64,000 nucleotides of DNA, taken from contig CM040090.1 of NCBI GenBank assembly GCA_022496805.1, positions 6,504,001-6,568,000 on the forward strand, read 5' to 3'. The stretch comes from Pohlia nutans (lineage: Eukaryota; Streptophyta; Bryopsida; Bryales; Mniaceae). The position numbers and the translations under genes were made by a program. This document shows, piece by piece, positions 12,890 to 25,188 of this stretch (its first letter is position 1; each line of letters starts with the position of its first letter). The notes under the pieces were generated by a model. It was not told the DNA's origin and made no database searches. It saw only the letters and a program-made list of their open reading frames with translations.

Positions 12890-14127
12890 TGGACTTCCAT
12901 ACTCTCTCCCTGCTTACAATCTTTAGGATGCTTTGCACCATCGCACTATACACGGAGTCTGCACTCCGGACCTTCAACACTGATAGCACCCTGAGCTATG
13001 ATACTACAGCTCCCTTTCTAGAATACAGACACGCAGTAGGTGTTGTCGACATCCCTCCCGCCACAGCTCCCGATCTTCCGCCTTTTGAGTTCTGGTGTCG
13101 CCGCCACCTCACAGCCGCTAGCGCGGTTACCTCCTCAAGCCGACTCGCAGCAAGATCGCCGGTACCCTGCCGCAACACACCAAGCGATGCGAGGACAGCA
13201 CCCTGCAACGTCGAGATCAGCGACCAGCTAATCGATCGCAAGCACCTGCGCTGACTGTCTAGCAGCCGCACACCAGTCGATCCCAGATACTCGGGACCAT
13301 CGACACTCAGCCGCCACAGAAGCGCGTGCTCCTTACACACACAGTCCCCGTCCCCAACATCCTTCCTCACGCTCGCACCGAAATCACACCTCGCACCGTA
13401 ATCACACTGACCTTCACATTTCTCACGCACACACCACTGCACATACTGCCGCAAATCTCCACTCAGCACACACTCCACAGCGTACCATGCCTTACGAATT
13501 CCCCCAGTAGCCACCTCACACTTGTTTTTACACACGCCAAAATTTCACACAGAAAATTTACACAAGTGACACACACTCTCACAAACCAGGCTCCCTCACT
13601 CGATCACACAACCAACGTACACGCTCCCACACCACAGATTCACAACCAGCACGAATGTGAAAATGAACACAGTTCATACCGTTTTCCACTCCTGTACACA
13701 CACATCGATGCTCCTTGCCAAAACTGGCCGCTCACCATCAAATCACACCCACTCCCTAATTTAAGAAAATTCTTACGGCACACCCACCCACAAAATCTCA
13801 ATTATCATAACTCCTCTCTGACCGCTAATCCCACCCACAAAATCTCAATTATCATAACTCCTCTCTGACCGCTAATCCCACCCACCTCCCAAACTCCGAA
13901 ACACACAATCCCAACATGATATTCCTCCCATAGAATCACACCCACCCCCTCCCACTTTTCCTAACTCATTTACACCACCAAGCTCAATACACAACACATA
14001 TAACATACCTCCCCACAATCACCATCTTCACCACATTCCCTCCACTCATCAGGTATGCCCCATCCCTCACTTCCACCTCACACCAAATTGTCATGTTTTT
14101 GAATTTACTTGCTCTTTATCTCACAAA
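12890..14127 (+). other. LINE 5' region with a 47-bp tandem duplication
   Basis: C/A-rich sequence precedes the ORF1-like gene. A 47-bp unit (starting ACAAAATCTCAATTATCATA) is tandemly duplicated at 13790-13836 and 13837-13883. The open frames at 12889-13254 and 13326-13868 are low-complexity, Thr/His/Pro-rich products of composition and show no domain, so I treat this as leader or promoter DNA. Confidence 0.45.
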
Positions 14128-16228
14128 ATGCATATCTCTGCAAGTCTCCCACCTTCCTGCCTTCCGCCACACCACCTGATTCGCCGCCCAACCACACTCT
14201 CAATGGCACCCTCCGGCAAGTCTTCAGATACACGCCGCTCCACACAATCTCTCAAGTCATCAGGCACAGGCAACAAGAAGAAAAACATCACCATCAGAAT
14301 GGAGTCTCTTGCTCTCCATAACCTCTCTTGCCCTGCAGATGAAGGAGGCCCCATTGTTGTGCGCGATTATCCCGAAGGATGCAGCAAGCTTCCCCGAACC
14401 TCAACAAGCCGCAAAGATTCAGCCGACTCCAGCAGGCAACCCAAGCGCAGGCTCATCACCAACGACGATTTTGACTCGGAAGGCTTTGATTACGCCTCCA
14501 TCTCCAGGCAAGAAACGCAACAACAGGACTTGATGTCCCAGCCAGCAGTCGCAGATAATCGCCCACCTGAACTCGAGCAACCAACCAGAGATGATGACAA
14601 GCTGATTACTCTAGCTCACAACGCCACCACTGAAGCCCAGACACCACCAGACGCCTAATTGACACCACCTGCCGCACCCAGAAGTGATCCAACCCAATAC
14701 TTTCCATTCCTTTGGTACTCATTTTCCGTCCACGAAGCACTCAACATTGCCTCAGGTATCACTCCTTCACTACCATTTACAGCTGAATACTTAGCATCCA
14801 AAGGCACACCTGAAACAAAAATCCATGAATATTTTAACTGCCGCTATGCCTTTCCTCATGTCTCCCAACAACTTTTTCCTACCTCTAGGCCTGACAGTGT
14901 TAAAGGACAATACTACCATCTTACACAGATTCCTCAGGACTCAGAGATAGATCTAACCACAGGACTCTCACCAACCTATCCCGTCACCATTAGATTTGAC
15001 GCTCATTATCACGATATGACAAAACTAGAAGTACAACAAGCAACCTTAAGTCGTCTAGAGACCATGCGCATCCCTTTCGCTAGCAGGTTTCGTGAGCCCG
15101 TAGCCGCACTAATCTCACAACAGAACGCTGGTTGGTTAGGTTTTCTCAAGATTGACCTTCTCAACCCATCCATTGACGGTATAGCACTCTTGTAAGGTCA
15201 TAGATTTTTCACACTTCAGATGCAAAATAGAGAGTTCACCATAGGGAAGGCGGAAAAAGGATTTGAGTTCCTTTCTATTGCTAGCAATCGCAGTCTAAAT
15301 CTCGAAAGTCCTATGCTAAACAGATTCAACTCGAGACAGCTTTTAGGCGAACTAATTCGACTTGGCTACTCCTCAGGACAAAGCCTCGAGATCATTGGTG
15401 TAGCCAAACGGTCACAAGAACAAATTAGTGCAGATATCACTGTAGCTTCTGAGCGAACCAAATCCTACCTATCACAACACCCTCTCATTCTAAATGGAGA
15501 TCGCATCACTGTCACTACTCCACCACACCCGTCCGCTCAAGCCAGGACCCTAGGTGCAGCTCTTACAACGACACTGGTAGTCAAAAACATACCCTTGCAG
15601 TACTCGCAGACGCAGGTGACTCTCGCTCTCCACCGCCTGATGGGAGCCAAGAATGTGATCTCAATTTCATACTCCAATGCCGACAACGACACCATTGGCC
15701 GGCAGACATGAAAGTTCGGCCCTCATCCGTTGCCTGAATGCAGCAATTTACACGTATTGGATCCAACGACGCGCTATTCCTTTCCTCGGGAAGTTCGTGG
15801 ACTTCATCCCCCACCGCAGAAGCATTGCAGGTTCCAACCCAAATGAGGAATCAAAGGCCCACGACGCCCACCCAACACAAGAAATTATCTCCGACGAAAT
15901 TTCTGCCTTCAAGAACGAAATTGTTCCAGGTCCGACACTCTCCCAACTCGAAGACACCATCAAAGATGTTGAAGGCCGCATTGAAGCAAAACTCGACGGC
16001 CTCAGAGACAACATCAATGCACACACGTCCAAGACAAGCGAAATCGCCTCTGCTGCCAGTGCATCACGACAAGAATACATTCTGCGACAGATTCAGTCAC
16101 TCACCCGCGCCTCCCAGGAGTACAACGACAAAATCGTAGGTATCTCCTCTGCAATTGTCCAAGGACATGACGAATTCCCTCCTGCCAGGCCATACACACT
16201 GCCACCCTCGAATATGCTAGATGATTAG
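14128..16228 (+). pseudogene. LINE ORF1-like nucleic-acid-binding protein (broken)
   Basis: One frame runs from 14128 to about 15711 interrupted by TAA at 14656-14658 and TAA at 15193-15195; the sense then moves to another frame to 16228. Reading through, the product has a basic, Ser/Lys-rich N-terminus, then a globular part (15.0-15.5 kb; no family recognised). An RRM-like unit follows: LVVKNIPLQYSQ is the first strand and helix at 15571-15610, completed after the frame change with KFVDFIPHRR. The tail at 15920-16080 is coiled-coil-like (LEDTIKDVEGRIEAKLDGL). RRM plus coiled coil is common in LINE ORF1 proteins that bind the element RNA. The assignment to RRM is by pattern only. The final TAG overlaps an ATG at 16221. 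Confidence 0.55.
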
Positions 16229-17357
16229 TCGCACACGGAAATTTTCTAGTGCCGTAACTCTACTTGTACTCCTCTTTGCTGTAACTACAAGAGAATTAAT
16301 ACTACTCTCTATTCTCCCCACAATTCCGCCTGAAACCCTAAACACCTCTTCTGTCTCCGTCTATAACAACTCCGCACACCTATGGCCTCGCTTTCAACAC
16401 AGAAACGCCTCGCTACTCTCCTTTCCCGAACTCCATCGCCAAATCACGAATACCGCTACCCTACAGCCGAACTGGAGTCCCCAAAAAACCGCACTGACGT
16501 CCCCAAACAACCGCACTGACGTCCCCAAACAACCAATCTGGAGTCTCCAGAAAATCAAACTGGAGTCCCCAGACAACCTCGCATACAACCCAAGGCGACC
16601 TCCACTGCTGGAAATACCCGGATCAAGCTTGCGTCCCACAAAGCCAAGAAACCCAGGTGACCCTACCACGATATCCGGCTAACCCTACTATAAAACCAAG
16701 GCCAAGATACCCGGACCCAGCCTCTGTCATGCAAGATAGCTGTACCCGGCTGATAGCTCCCTACAACCCGAGCTCTCACAGCAACCAAACTTTGCCTTCC
16801 TCCACCAAATCAATCTCTTTTCAAACCAACACACCTTTACAACAATTCCTCACACTAAACCCCCCGTTTGCCATACTACAAAAATCATCCTACAATTTCA
16901 ATACAATTATTGTAATTTTCCGGCCTCACCAAAAAATCAGTGGTTTTGGCCTACCGGCCTCGACGAGACAAATATCCCTCTCCCAAAAACACCATATCTA
17001 CAAACATTTTTCCAACAAAGCACAACTAACCTAACACACAATTTTCCTCTAACAGACACAAGTTTACAAATTCACTACACTATCTTACTTACCACCAACC
17101 CAAAAATCACAAATTACCTATATTTACTACTGGAACAACCTGGTAAATGAATACCCCACCCCCAACGTCTTCTCCACCGTCTTTATAAAATTACACAAAT
17201 ATACCAAATTACACTCCTCCAAACCAAAACTCAAAACTTACTACGGATACTTTATCCCAAATTTTCTGTTTCTATTAACCTGTGGGGACATTGAATCTAA
17301 TCCAGGACCTCTACCAAACATACTACAACCACACCCCCGATCACACACACAAACATA
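16221..17357 (+). pseudogene. Upstream LINE reading frame ending in a 2A motif (broken)
   Basis: A frame opens at the ATG at 16221, overlapping the end of the ORF1-like gene (ATGATTAG). It is proline-rich and has a short duplicated tract (ACTGACGTCCCCAAACAACC near 16494). Sense then shifts to the frame open from 16657 to 17357, which is stopped by TAA at 17032-17034 and 17050-17052 before the 2A motif at 17263-17310. I recognise no enzymatic domain before the 2A. The frame closes at 17357 and the endonuclease is in a different frame, so at least one frameshift separates them. Confidence 0.4.
17263..17310 (+). other. 2A-type ribosome-skipping motif
   Basis: Translation gives a hydrophobic run FLFLLT followed by CGDIESNPGP, a perfect match to the D-x-E-x-N-P-G-P consensus of 2A peptides. 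In known 2A sequences the ribosome skips the Gly-Pro bond and so releases the upstream protein from the downstream one. 2A-like motifs are described at or near protein starts in some APE-type LINEs of animals and trypanosomes. Here it lies just upstream of the endonuclease. Activity is inferred from the motif alone. Confidence 0.8.
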
Positions 17358-18958
17358 GGAATAAAACTTACTTCATTCCATGTACAATAAAATTGCACCC
17401 AGAATACCAACACCTAGCTACAATCTTTTCACCCATCATTCAAACCTCACACCCAAATCACCCCAATAGTAGTCAAGACTACCCACACCTCACTAGATAC
17501 ATCCAACAAAATCCACAATACCTCCCCCCACATATATTATATGCCCTCATCACTACCATAAGCCTACAACTAGAAACATGTGATACCCAATTTATCCAAA
17601 TCCCACACCCGGATTGGACAACAATACTACTAGAAAAAATGTCATCACTACAAAACTCACCTGAAAGACACATCTTAACCAAACATCCATACACAGAATT
17701 CACTGATAATAATCAAAACTTAATAAACCCACCAAATACCATTCATAATGAAATTTACGACTTCATTCACCAACACGATGGCTCTGTAACCCTCCAACTC
17801 ATGCTTGATAAATTCCCATTCCTCCCCGTCAACTTACTAGAAGAAACCTTAAAAATACATGAACCATTATCTGAATATACTCATCCCCCACGACTCCCAA
17901 ACATTCCCACAATACATCCACAAGAAATACACACAACAAACCATCGTACGAAATTTATTACATGGAATGCCTCATCACTAAATACGGCACTTCCAATCTT
18001 ACACGAACTAATTGCCAGCACACATGATGAACCAGATCTCATCACAATACAAGAAACTAAATTAACTGCTACAAAATCCACCAAATATATACAAAACTTA
18101 TTCCCAAAATACAAATTAATTTTTCACAACACACATGCTCTAACATGATGTATGCAACAAAGAATGCCATACATTCCCGCAAGAGGAGGTCTCCTTACAC
18201 TAATACATCACAAATACGCATACCCTGGAAATATCACTAAAATACCAACTCCCAAAGAAATATCTCCGTACCTACAAGCAATAAAAATTGCCAACCAACT
18301 ACTACAAACTTGGCTAATCATTCACATATATATGCCGTCACATGCAGACGACATACAATATATACCAATAATCCAACAAACCATAATACAACAGATCAAC
18401 GCACACCCAAATACCATACAAATACTATGCGAAGACTTTAATAGAGATATAGCACTCATAGGGCGACAAAATAATACCGACATAACCCCGCCACAAATAG
18501 AAGACATAAAATGGAGAACATTTACAAATAACCTCCAATTAGAATACATTTCAACAGACCGCCTATTCACCAGACAAGGCGGATTAAACTATAACCAAAC
18601 CAGTCTAATAGACGGATACTACATCAAAACACCAGATAACACACTATACACATCAACTACAGATAATAACCACAACCTTAACTCGGACCATTCACCAGTA
18701 ATGCTATACATACCACCAAACACATTACTAGCAAGACCTATACCTATGATAAATAAAACCAGGAGAATTCTAATCCCCATACCACAAGAATATATAGAAA
18801 AATTCAAAATAGAATATTTTGAAGAAAATGCATTGCAAATAAATGAACACATCACAATACTATCAAATGATCAACTAACAGATATCCAATGGCAAACATC
18901 ATGTTCAAAACTAGATCAATTGATTCAAAAAATATCAGACAAAATTCAAAAAACATGA
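17311..18958 (+). pseudogene. LINE APE-type endonuclease domain (broken)
   Basis: The frame 17282-18148 continues in the same phase after a TGA (18146-18148) to a second TGA at 18956-18958. An N-terminal part of about 210 residues is not recognised. The endonuclease then begins at about 17945 with FITWNASSL (catalytic Asn) and DLITIQETKL (catalytic Glu). After the stop come GGLLTLIHH, CEDFNRDI (usual GDFN, Gly replaced by Glu), SLIDGYYI and NSDHSPVML (catalytic Asp-His pair near 18690). These are the standard APE/exonuclease-III blocks in the right order, and the enzyme would nick target DNA to prime reverse transcription. The internal stop and the loss of frame at 18958 mean it is inactive. 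Confidence 0.75.
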
Positions 18959-21388
18959 AGTGCACCACCGCTACCAACACTAAAAAATCGTACTTCCCAA
19001 CAGGGAGGCTTCTTACCAAGGAAACTACAAAATAATGGAAAAAACACCTATCTACCTACCATCTTATGAGAAAAACAATTTACATAACAAAAAATATACA
19101 GAATTGGCAAACACATCTTATAATCGAAGAATTAAAAACCCACACAAATGTAACCATCCCACCACTTCCAATCCAAGAACATAATCAAACAGAATGAATT
19201 CAATCACTAGTAGAAATAGCCAAAACAGCAAAGATACGAGCGCGTAAAATCACCACAAAATATACCCAAAGTTGTATAAAAAAGGCTATTCTGAAATACA
19301 AACAACTTTACGACAAAAGCCCAAAGAAAATAAACAAGAAAGTTTTCAAAAATCAAGAAACACCACCATTAGACTGCATTATGGATAGAAACAACAACAT
19401 TCTAACCAACCCAGAAGACATAGCAAATGAAATCCACATACAACAATCAATTAGCAATAGACCTACAGTACCAACATGTTACTACCAACCCGAACACCCA
19501 ACACACTGCACTTGCGGAGTGAGACAATACCCATGGCACGACCTTGATGGCTATGTAATAGAAAAAAGAGGAAACCCACAAATCCCACTTTATACACATT
19601 TTGATAAAGAAACCTATGAAATGTGTCTCAAACACCTATCTAACAACAAAACACCTGGCCCAGATAAAATCCCCAACTCAATACTGAAAAACATGCCCGA
19701 AAGCTTCCATACACTACTCTTTTTATTTTTTACCCATTGCTACAAACAAAAACAAATCCCAGCCTCATGGAAAATCAGTCTAACCATACTACTTTATAAA
19801 AAAGGAAATCCCGCACAACTGCCAAACCATAGACCAATAGCACTTGCAAACACAATATACAAATTCTTCACCAGTACACTAACATACATATTGTCAACAT
19901 ATGGCGAAAATTTTCAAATCTTGCACGATAGTCAAGAAGGATTCAGAGCAGAAAGAAGCATAGCAAGACAATTACAACTCCTCATAGCAGCACTAGAAGA
20001 TGCAAAATTTACAAATCAAGACATATACCTACTATATATAGACTTTAAAAATGCATTTGGCTCATTAGATCATGCAAGACTCTTAGCTATAATAAAAGAC
20101 CTTGGATACCCGGAAGATTCAATAATGCTAGTTGGAAATATCTACTCCCACTCAAGCACCATATTCACCAGAGAACACTTTGACAAAACAAAACCAATAC
20201 TGATTCAAAGAGGAACTATACAAGGAGACACACTTAGTCCATACCTTTTCATAATCTTTCTTGAACCACTCTTGAGATGGCTACAAAGAGGAGAAAATGG
20301 TTACACATTTGGTACATCAAAAATAAAAATCAGCTCTGCAGCATACGCAGACGACTTAGCAGCTATATCACACAATACAAAATCTCTACAAACACAACTG
20401 AATAAAATTGACAAATTCTGTGAATGGGCAGGCATGGACTTGGGAGTAACAAAATGTGCCATCACCGGGTGCCCAAATAAAACCAAAATGCCACCAAACA
20501 AATTTAAAACTCACATGACAAACCAAAAAATCAGCTACAGAAACCAAACACTACCTGTACTACATCAAAATGAACCTTATGTTTACTTAGGCATACAGTT
20601 GGTTCCATCACTAAAATTGAAGCTCCAAACACACATCACCACAACTAAAATAATAGACCAATGTAAACAACTATCAAACTGCCCTGCCACTATCAAACAA
20701 AGAATCAGTATGGTTGACACAGTAATTAGAACTGGCATAGCCTACAGCTTCTTTGCAGTCCCATATTCACTACCAGCTCTTAAAAATCTTGACAAAAAAA
20801 TTATCGCAATCCAAAAACCAATATGCGGACTACCTAAAAGCACTGCAAACATAATAACCCAACTCCCCCATGATTTATTCGGATTAGAAGCCTTCTCTCT
20901 AAAAAATGCCTACCTCAGATGCATTGGTGAACAACTTCGAAACACACTTAACGATAAAGGACGATTGGGAATAATATATAAAGGACTAATACAACACATA
21001 CTTGCTAAAGCCGGTGGTGCTGAAAGCATCCCAAGAATTAAACGTCAAGACAACATTACATCACCGACAACACGAACACTTTTTCTTATGAAAACAGCCG
21101 GTGGAGTACATCTAAAAAGCACAGAAGAAGACTTCCAACTTCACATGACCGAACTAGAAAAAGAATGGAGAACTGGAGCCACAAACGAACTACCACTCGT
21201 AGACCCACAACTCTCCATCAAATTACGGCACAAATTGATGGCACATAAGATTTACACAATAGAACAAATCACCCTCCCCAACGGCACAAAACTAATGTCA
21301 CCAGAAGAATTTAAAATATACTACCAAAATCCAACTAAATTAGAAAAGAGTGCACTTAATTTAGCAGCACAACTCTTTTGTGAACCAA
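18959..21388 (+). pseudogene. LINE reverse transcriptase domain
   Basis: The RT core lies in a long open frame from 19381. Upstream of that, the same phase carries a Lys-rich connecting region broken by TAA near 19033 and TGA near 19196. RT blocks in order: KTPGPDKIPNSIL (block 0/1), LPNHRPIALANTIYK (block 2), SQEGFRAERS, YLLYIDFKNAFGSLDH (block A, first Asp), GTIQGDTLSPYLFII (block B), SAAYADDLAAIS at 20335-20370 (catalytic YADD), then WAGMDLGVTKC and YLGIQL (thumb side). These are non-LTR RT signatures. All catalytic residues are present. The domain is cut at 21388 by a TG...CA insertion; the LINE sequence resumes at 25414 with a Cys-rich stretch. Confidence 0.88.
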
Positions 21389-21396
21389 TGTCGTAG

Positions 21397-22740
21397 CACG
21401 TGATACCGGATATTCCCCTAGAGCGCACTTTTTCGTATTAAGAGCGTTCGTAGAGGTGATTTCCGGGTTATCGTTCCGCAGAGACTCTGTGAAGTGGAAA
21501 GCTTCCGGAGATGGTCCCGGACTGGTGATCTCCCTCTCTGTGTCACCAGCTGAATTCCTCTTTCCTACCAAACGGGGTCTTCTCCTACTGACTGACCCGG
21601 TTACAACTAGATCCGGTATCCTTCCGGGGAGGACTTCTACTAATCTTCCTCTCTCCCGGTCTACCGTTATTATCTGATCCGGTTTCGTTTAACCTCTGTT
21701 TTCCCCCTCAGAGGGTTCTCCATTCACATTAGTGGTGCTGGATTGAAAGACACACCCTTCCCTACTGATTCAAGTGATGGGAAATTCACTACCTTCCAGT
21801 TATCCTCACAAAACTCCTAATCCCGGGTACTTACCGTACTGCACTTCAGCTGCAAATTAATCCCAAACCCACAGCCGTGTCACGCAAGCGCGATCCGGTT
21901 TCCCCCTTCTCCCAATTACTACAACGACTTACTAACCGGAATAGACATTATCCGGGGAATCCGAATCTAATATTCAGGAATTCTAGCGCCCTGTTTTACT
22001 CCTGTGATCCCGTATTTCTCCTTGCCTGGACCTTCCGAGTGCTGGCACCTCAACTGGACTACCCGTCCAGGAGTTATGAGCAACCCGGAGTACCCCCTCC
22101 TACTTGCCCAGCCACTAACCCAAATTACCTAGCGTTCGGAACTTAGAAACCACTCTTTCAAATAGTCCTCAAATCACCCAAAAACCATATTCAGACTTCA
22201 CACCCAAATCGCTCGAGAACCCGGACGGCCTACCCGGTTACTAAGGGACTCTTGACTACTGTATTATTCCACAAACAACCCCACAGCACATACAAATTTT
22301 GGATAATGCTCTACAGCAGTTTGCTTCCAAGAAAACAGTAATACAAGAAGACCCCGAGAATGCCAAGCATTCCCGGGCAAGTAGTGGCCCTCAGCCACCG
22401 GTCCGGATTTCCCGCCCAGATCCTACAAACCCGTGATCCGGAAATCAAGGGAAATCTCATCCAAAAGATCCTAATCTTACCCAACTGGAAAAAGCGCCTA
22501 ACCTACCACGACAAGGTCCTATTCACAAGTGGACTTGGTCTACCTAGCCTAATGCCTACTCCCTAGCCTGATTCGGTTTACACTGCAATCCGGATCCTAC
22601 TGCTCTTCATACCCCTCCGGTCCACTGACCCTATCACCCTCCGAACTCCCGTCCTCTTCCTGGTTGGATTCCGGAGAAGCATCCTCTTTCTTCTTGGACC
22701 GGCGCTCCCGAACTTCCTCCTGATCACTTTCCTCCTCGGA
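21397..22740 (-). other. 3' non-coding part of the TG...CA element
   Basis: Downstream of the two minus-strand genes there are 1.3 kb without a sustained frame. CCGG and TCCGGA tetramers recur every few dozen bases. By position it should hold the 3' untranslated region and any 3' terminal repeat, but no repeat border is recognisable. Confidence 0.4.
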
Positions 22741-23970
22741 CTACGGTTGACTCCTGTCCGGTTCGTCCTCCTGGGTCTCGTGTTCCTCCGATTTGCCCGC
22801 GTCCATTTCGCATTTCTCTGGCTCACCGGCATCCGTCCTGTCTTCCTGGCCACCAACATTAGGCTGGCCGTCTACCTCCTGGTCTTCCCCGGGTCCTAAC
22901 TTCCTACCCGGGTTGGTTCCGATTTCTGCCAAATCGGCAGCCTGGTCTGCCAAATTAGCCAGACTGGCCTCCGATAGGTCCCTTCCGGTACCGGCATTTG
23001 GATTTCTCCGTGGCATACTCACCACCGAACTCGCAGTTGGCCTTGAAGTCTGTTCCGGAGTGGATTGGCCTCCAGCCATCATCCTATCCATCTCCCCCAT
23101 CCTGGGTGCATCCTGCGATACACGGAACGCGGCCAACAAATCACTACTGGCTAAGGGTGCATTCATACCTCTCGGATTTGCTACCCTCTCATCCGGTTCG
23201 GACCCGGATGGAAATCTTGCTTGATGCTCCGCCAGCAGTTTCCAAAATTCCACCAATCCTGCCTCGACCCTTGCGGCGTACTTCTTTACCGCGTTCGTCA
23301 CTCGGGCGGCGTCGTCCAATCCGGCTTCGGCCACCTTCTCCCGGTACAACCGGGCCTCCATCTGGGCCTCCCCCTCCGGTTTGAACAGCGACGCGAGGAG
23401 ACCGTAAGTGGGCAACTTCTGCTCCTTCAGAGTCCGGATCTCATCCTGTTGCCTTACCAGTGCCAAACTCCTTTCCAAAGCTTCCCCCCGGAGTTTGTCT
23501 ACTTCCTTCCTCATTCTCCGGACGATCTCCGGGTACCTCTCCACCTGTGTACTCTGGATGACACGCCCGACTTCCTTCACCGAAGTACAGATAGTGCGGC
23601 ATTTACCTTCCATCGTCTCTAAGGCTTCCCGGACTGGTTTGAAGAAGTCCTCCTCCGATTCTCGTAGGGAGATGTCCTCCAGTTCCGGTTCTGCATTCCG
23701 GGGAGCTCGCTCATAAGTCCGGATCTCCTCCGGATACTCCTCTTCATCCCGCACCGGTTTCGATTCTCTCGCCCTCTTGGTTTTCACCCCGGCGTTATTC
23801 TGTCGTCTGTTCGACTCCGGTGCTCGTCCTCTCTTTCTCCAGCTATCCACCGGTGTCGTCTTCCTGTGTCTCTTCCTCGGAGGAATCCTAACCCCGGTCA
23901 CTATCGTGTCCTCGTCCTCATCCTCTTCTTCTTCCTCCTCTTCCGGAGTCCCCCTCCGGTGTCTCTTCAC
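22741..23970 (-). CDS. Acidic/basic coiled-coil protein of the TG...CA element, function unknown
   Basis: An open frame of 409 codons. The N-terminus has a long Glu/Asp run followed by basic KRHR clusters that could serve as nuclear signals. The middle (about residues 105-250) is rich in heptad-like charged helices (VREALETMEGKCRTI, MRKEVDKLRGEALERSLALV), suggesting a coiled coil. The C-terminal third is disordered and acidic. It starts 21 bases after the stop of the upstream minus-strand ORF in another frame, so both may be read from one transcript, by frameshift or reinitiation. I recognise no family; a structural or accessory capsid role is only a guess from context. Confidence 0.5.
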   Translation of the reverse strand: MKRHRRGTPEEEEEEEDEDEDTIVTGVRIPPRKRHRKTTPVDSWRKRGRAPESNRRQNNAGVKTKRARESKPVRDEEEYPEEIRTYERAPRNAEPELEDISLRESEEDFFKPVREALETMEGKCRTICTSVKEVGRVIQSTQVERYPEIVRRMRKEVDKLRGEALERSLALVRQQDEIRTLKEQKLPTYGLLASLFKPEGEAQMEARLYREKVAEAGLDDAARVTNAVKKYAARVEAGLVEFWKLLAEHQARFPSGSEPDERVANPRGMNAPLASSDLLAAFRVSQDAPRMGEMDRMMAGGQSTPEQTSRPTASSVVSMPRRNPNAGTGRDLSEASLANLADQAADLAEIGTNPGRKLGPGEDQEVDGQPNVGGQEDRTDAGEPEKCEMDAGKSEEHETQEDEPDRSQP

Positions 23971-23991
23971 GTGCCCTCGGGATGGTGTCTC

Positions 23992-25188
23992 CTAGTCCGG
24001 TTCCTCCTCGGGTTCCGATTCGTCTGGAGTCTCCTGGAGTTTCTTGAGTTTGCCTCGGGTGCGCGCCCTGAAATGACTCGTCCTCACCGGTGTCTTCTGA
24101 CCCGGTTCCTCCCCTTCTGCTCGGGTCTCCGAGGGCTCCGGTTGGCCTTCCTCTATATCCGGAGTGACCGCTGCTTCGTCCGTTCTTCTTCCTTCCTGCT
24201 CTTCCCGTTCTTCCTCGTCTGGGCTGTCCTCGTCCTCGCTCTCATCCGGATTCCCCTCCCGGACCCTTGGCGACTCCCGGTTCATGATCCTCCGGCTGTT
24301 CTCCCATTGCTCCCTCTCCTTGGCCTGGAGGCATCCGTGCTTGTCATACAGATGAAACAGAAAAGGGGTTAAAGGACATCCCTTCTTGCTTCCGAGTTTG
24401 CGCGCTTCCCGGACCACCAACTCGTCCACAATGAGTCCCCATCCGGTCTTCCGGGTGTTGAAATAGGCCCCGTAAATTGTCTTCGTCAGCTTGATCGTGC
24501 ACGTCGTGGGTTTGTCCGGGCTCAAAATAGGCACCAGAAACTGCAGCAGGCGCCTCTCCCGGTCGTCTATGCAGTCCTGCACCCGGAATCCGTTTTTCTC
24601 TGAAACCGGTTGAGAAAACCTTTCCTTCGCCCATCCGTAATCCTGCTTGGTCTTGTCGTATCCAAACTGGCTGTCGGGGAAGTTGTACGTCGCGCGCCAG
24701 TGTTCCGGGGTCCACTCCTTCCACCGTCCCCGGATTTCGCTGTTCCGGAATTCCGCCGGTACAGGTTTCCCACCTAACTCCTGCAACATAGTATCACTGT
24801 GGAAATCCCATGGTAGGTACAGAAATTCCTCACAACCCATTTTGCGCAAATCCTTCCGCAGCTGTTTCCTATGGCCCGCATTGGCCGGAGCAACCGGGCG
24901 CACCAACTTATCCGGAACCGGTAGTCCGAGCCTCCAATCGTCCTTCCGTCCCATCGCTGCTGGCTCCAAAACTTCCTTCCCTCGATTGCGCGCGCTCCGC
25001 CTAAGCTCCCGGAACACTCGTTCGCCACCCGGTCGCTCTCCGTGCTCTCTCACAACATCCGGAAACACAAAGCTCTGGTGCAAGGGTGGACTGGAAACAC
25101 TATGCGAAAATGAACAGTGAACCGCCCTAATTAAAGCCGCCCATTTCAAGGCGTGAAACGTGGCCGGGTCCATTCCTGACCCGTCCAT
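23992..25188 (-). CDS. Gag-like/'putative plant transposon protein' domain protein
   Basis: An open frame of 398 codons with ATG at 25188. Residues 130-280 resemble the domain often annotated as putative plant transposon protein, found in plant retroelement gag-like regions. The shared pattern is a RRLLQFLVPILSP block, a helix with IYGAYFNT, then GWGLIVDELVVREARK and CPLTPFLFHLYDKHGC. The C-terminal 120 residues are disordered and acidic (DESEDEDSPDEEER). No zinc knuckle or enzyme motif is seen. The gene precedes the coiled-coil ORF at 22741-23970 with a 21-bp gap. Codons are rich in TCCGGA and CCGG. The family match is by pattern and not certain. Confidence 0.55.
   Translation of the reverse strand: MDGSGMDPATFHALKWAALIRAVHCSFSHSVSSPPLHQSFVFPDVVREHGERPGGERVFRELRRSARNRGKEVLEPAAMGRKDDWRLGLPVPDKLVRPVAPANAGHRKQLRKDLRKMGCEEFLYLPWDFHSDTMLQELGGKPVPAEFRNSEIRGRWKEWTPEHWRATYNFPDSQFGYDKTKQDYGWAKERFSQPVSEKNGFRVQDCIDDRERRLLQFLVPILSPDKPTTCTIKLTKTIYGAYFNTRKTGWGLIVDELVVREARKLGSKKGCPLTPFLFHLYDKHGCLQAKEREQWENSRRIMNRESPRVREGNPDESEDEDSPDEEEREEQEGRRTDEAAVTPDIEEGQPEPSETRAEGEEPGQKTPVRTSHFRARTRGKLKKLQETPDESEPEEEPD

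Noticed and set aside
13326..13868. 180-codon ORF in the LINE leader
   Set aside because: Low-complexity Thr/His/Pro composition, spans a DNA-level tandem duplication, no domain; it is a product of C/A-rich sequence.
16221..16682. Secreted or membrane protein from the hydrophobic start at 16221
   Set aside because: The hydrophobic stretch follows from local composition in a broken LINE, and the rest is low-complexity proline-rich sequence containing a DNA-level duplication.
17311..17940. OTU-type cysteine protease expected for some Dualen elements
   Set aside because: I looked for Asp-Gly-x-Cys and a downstream His motif before the endonuclease and found none.
22793..25120. Plus-strand ORFs opposite the two acidic genes
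   Set aside because: They are Ser/Pro/Leu-rich mirror frames of the minus-strand genes, without domains.
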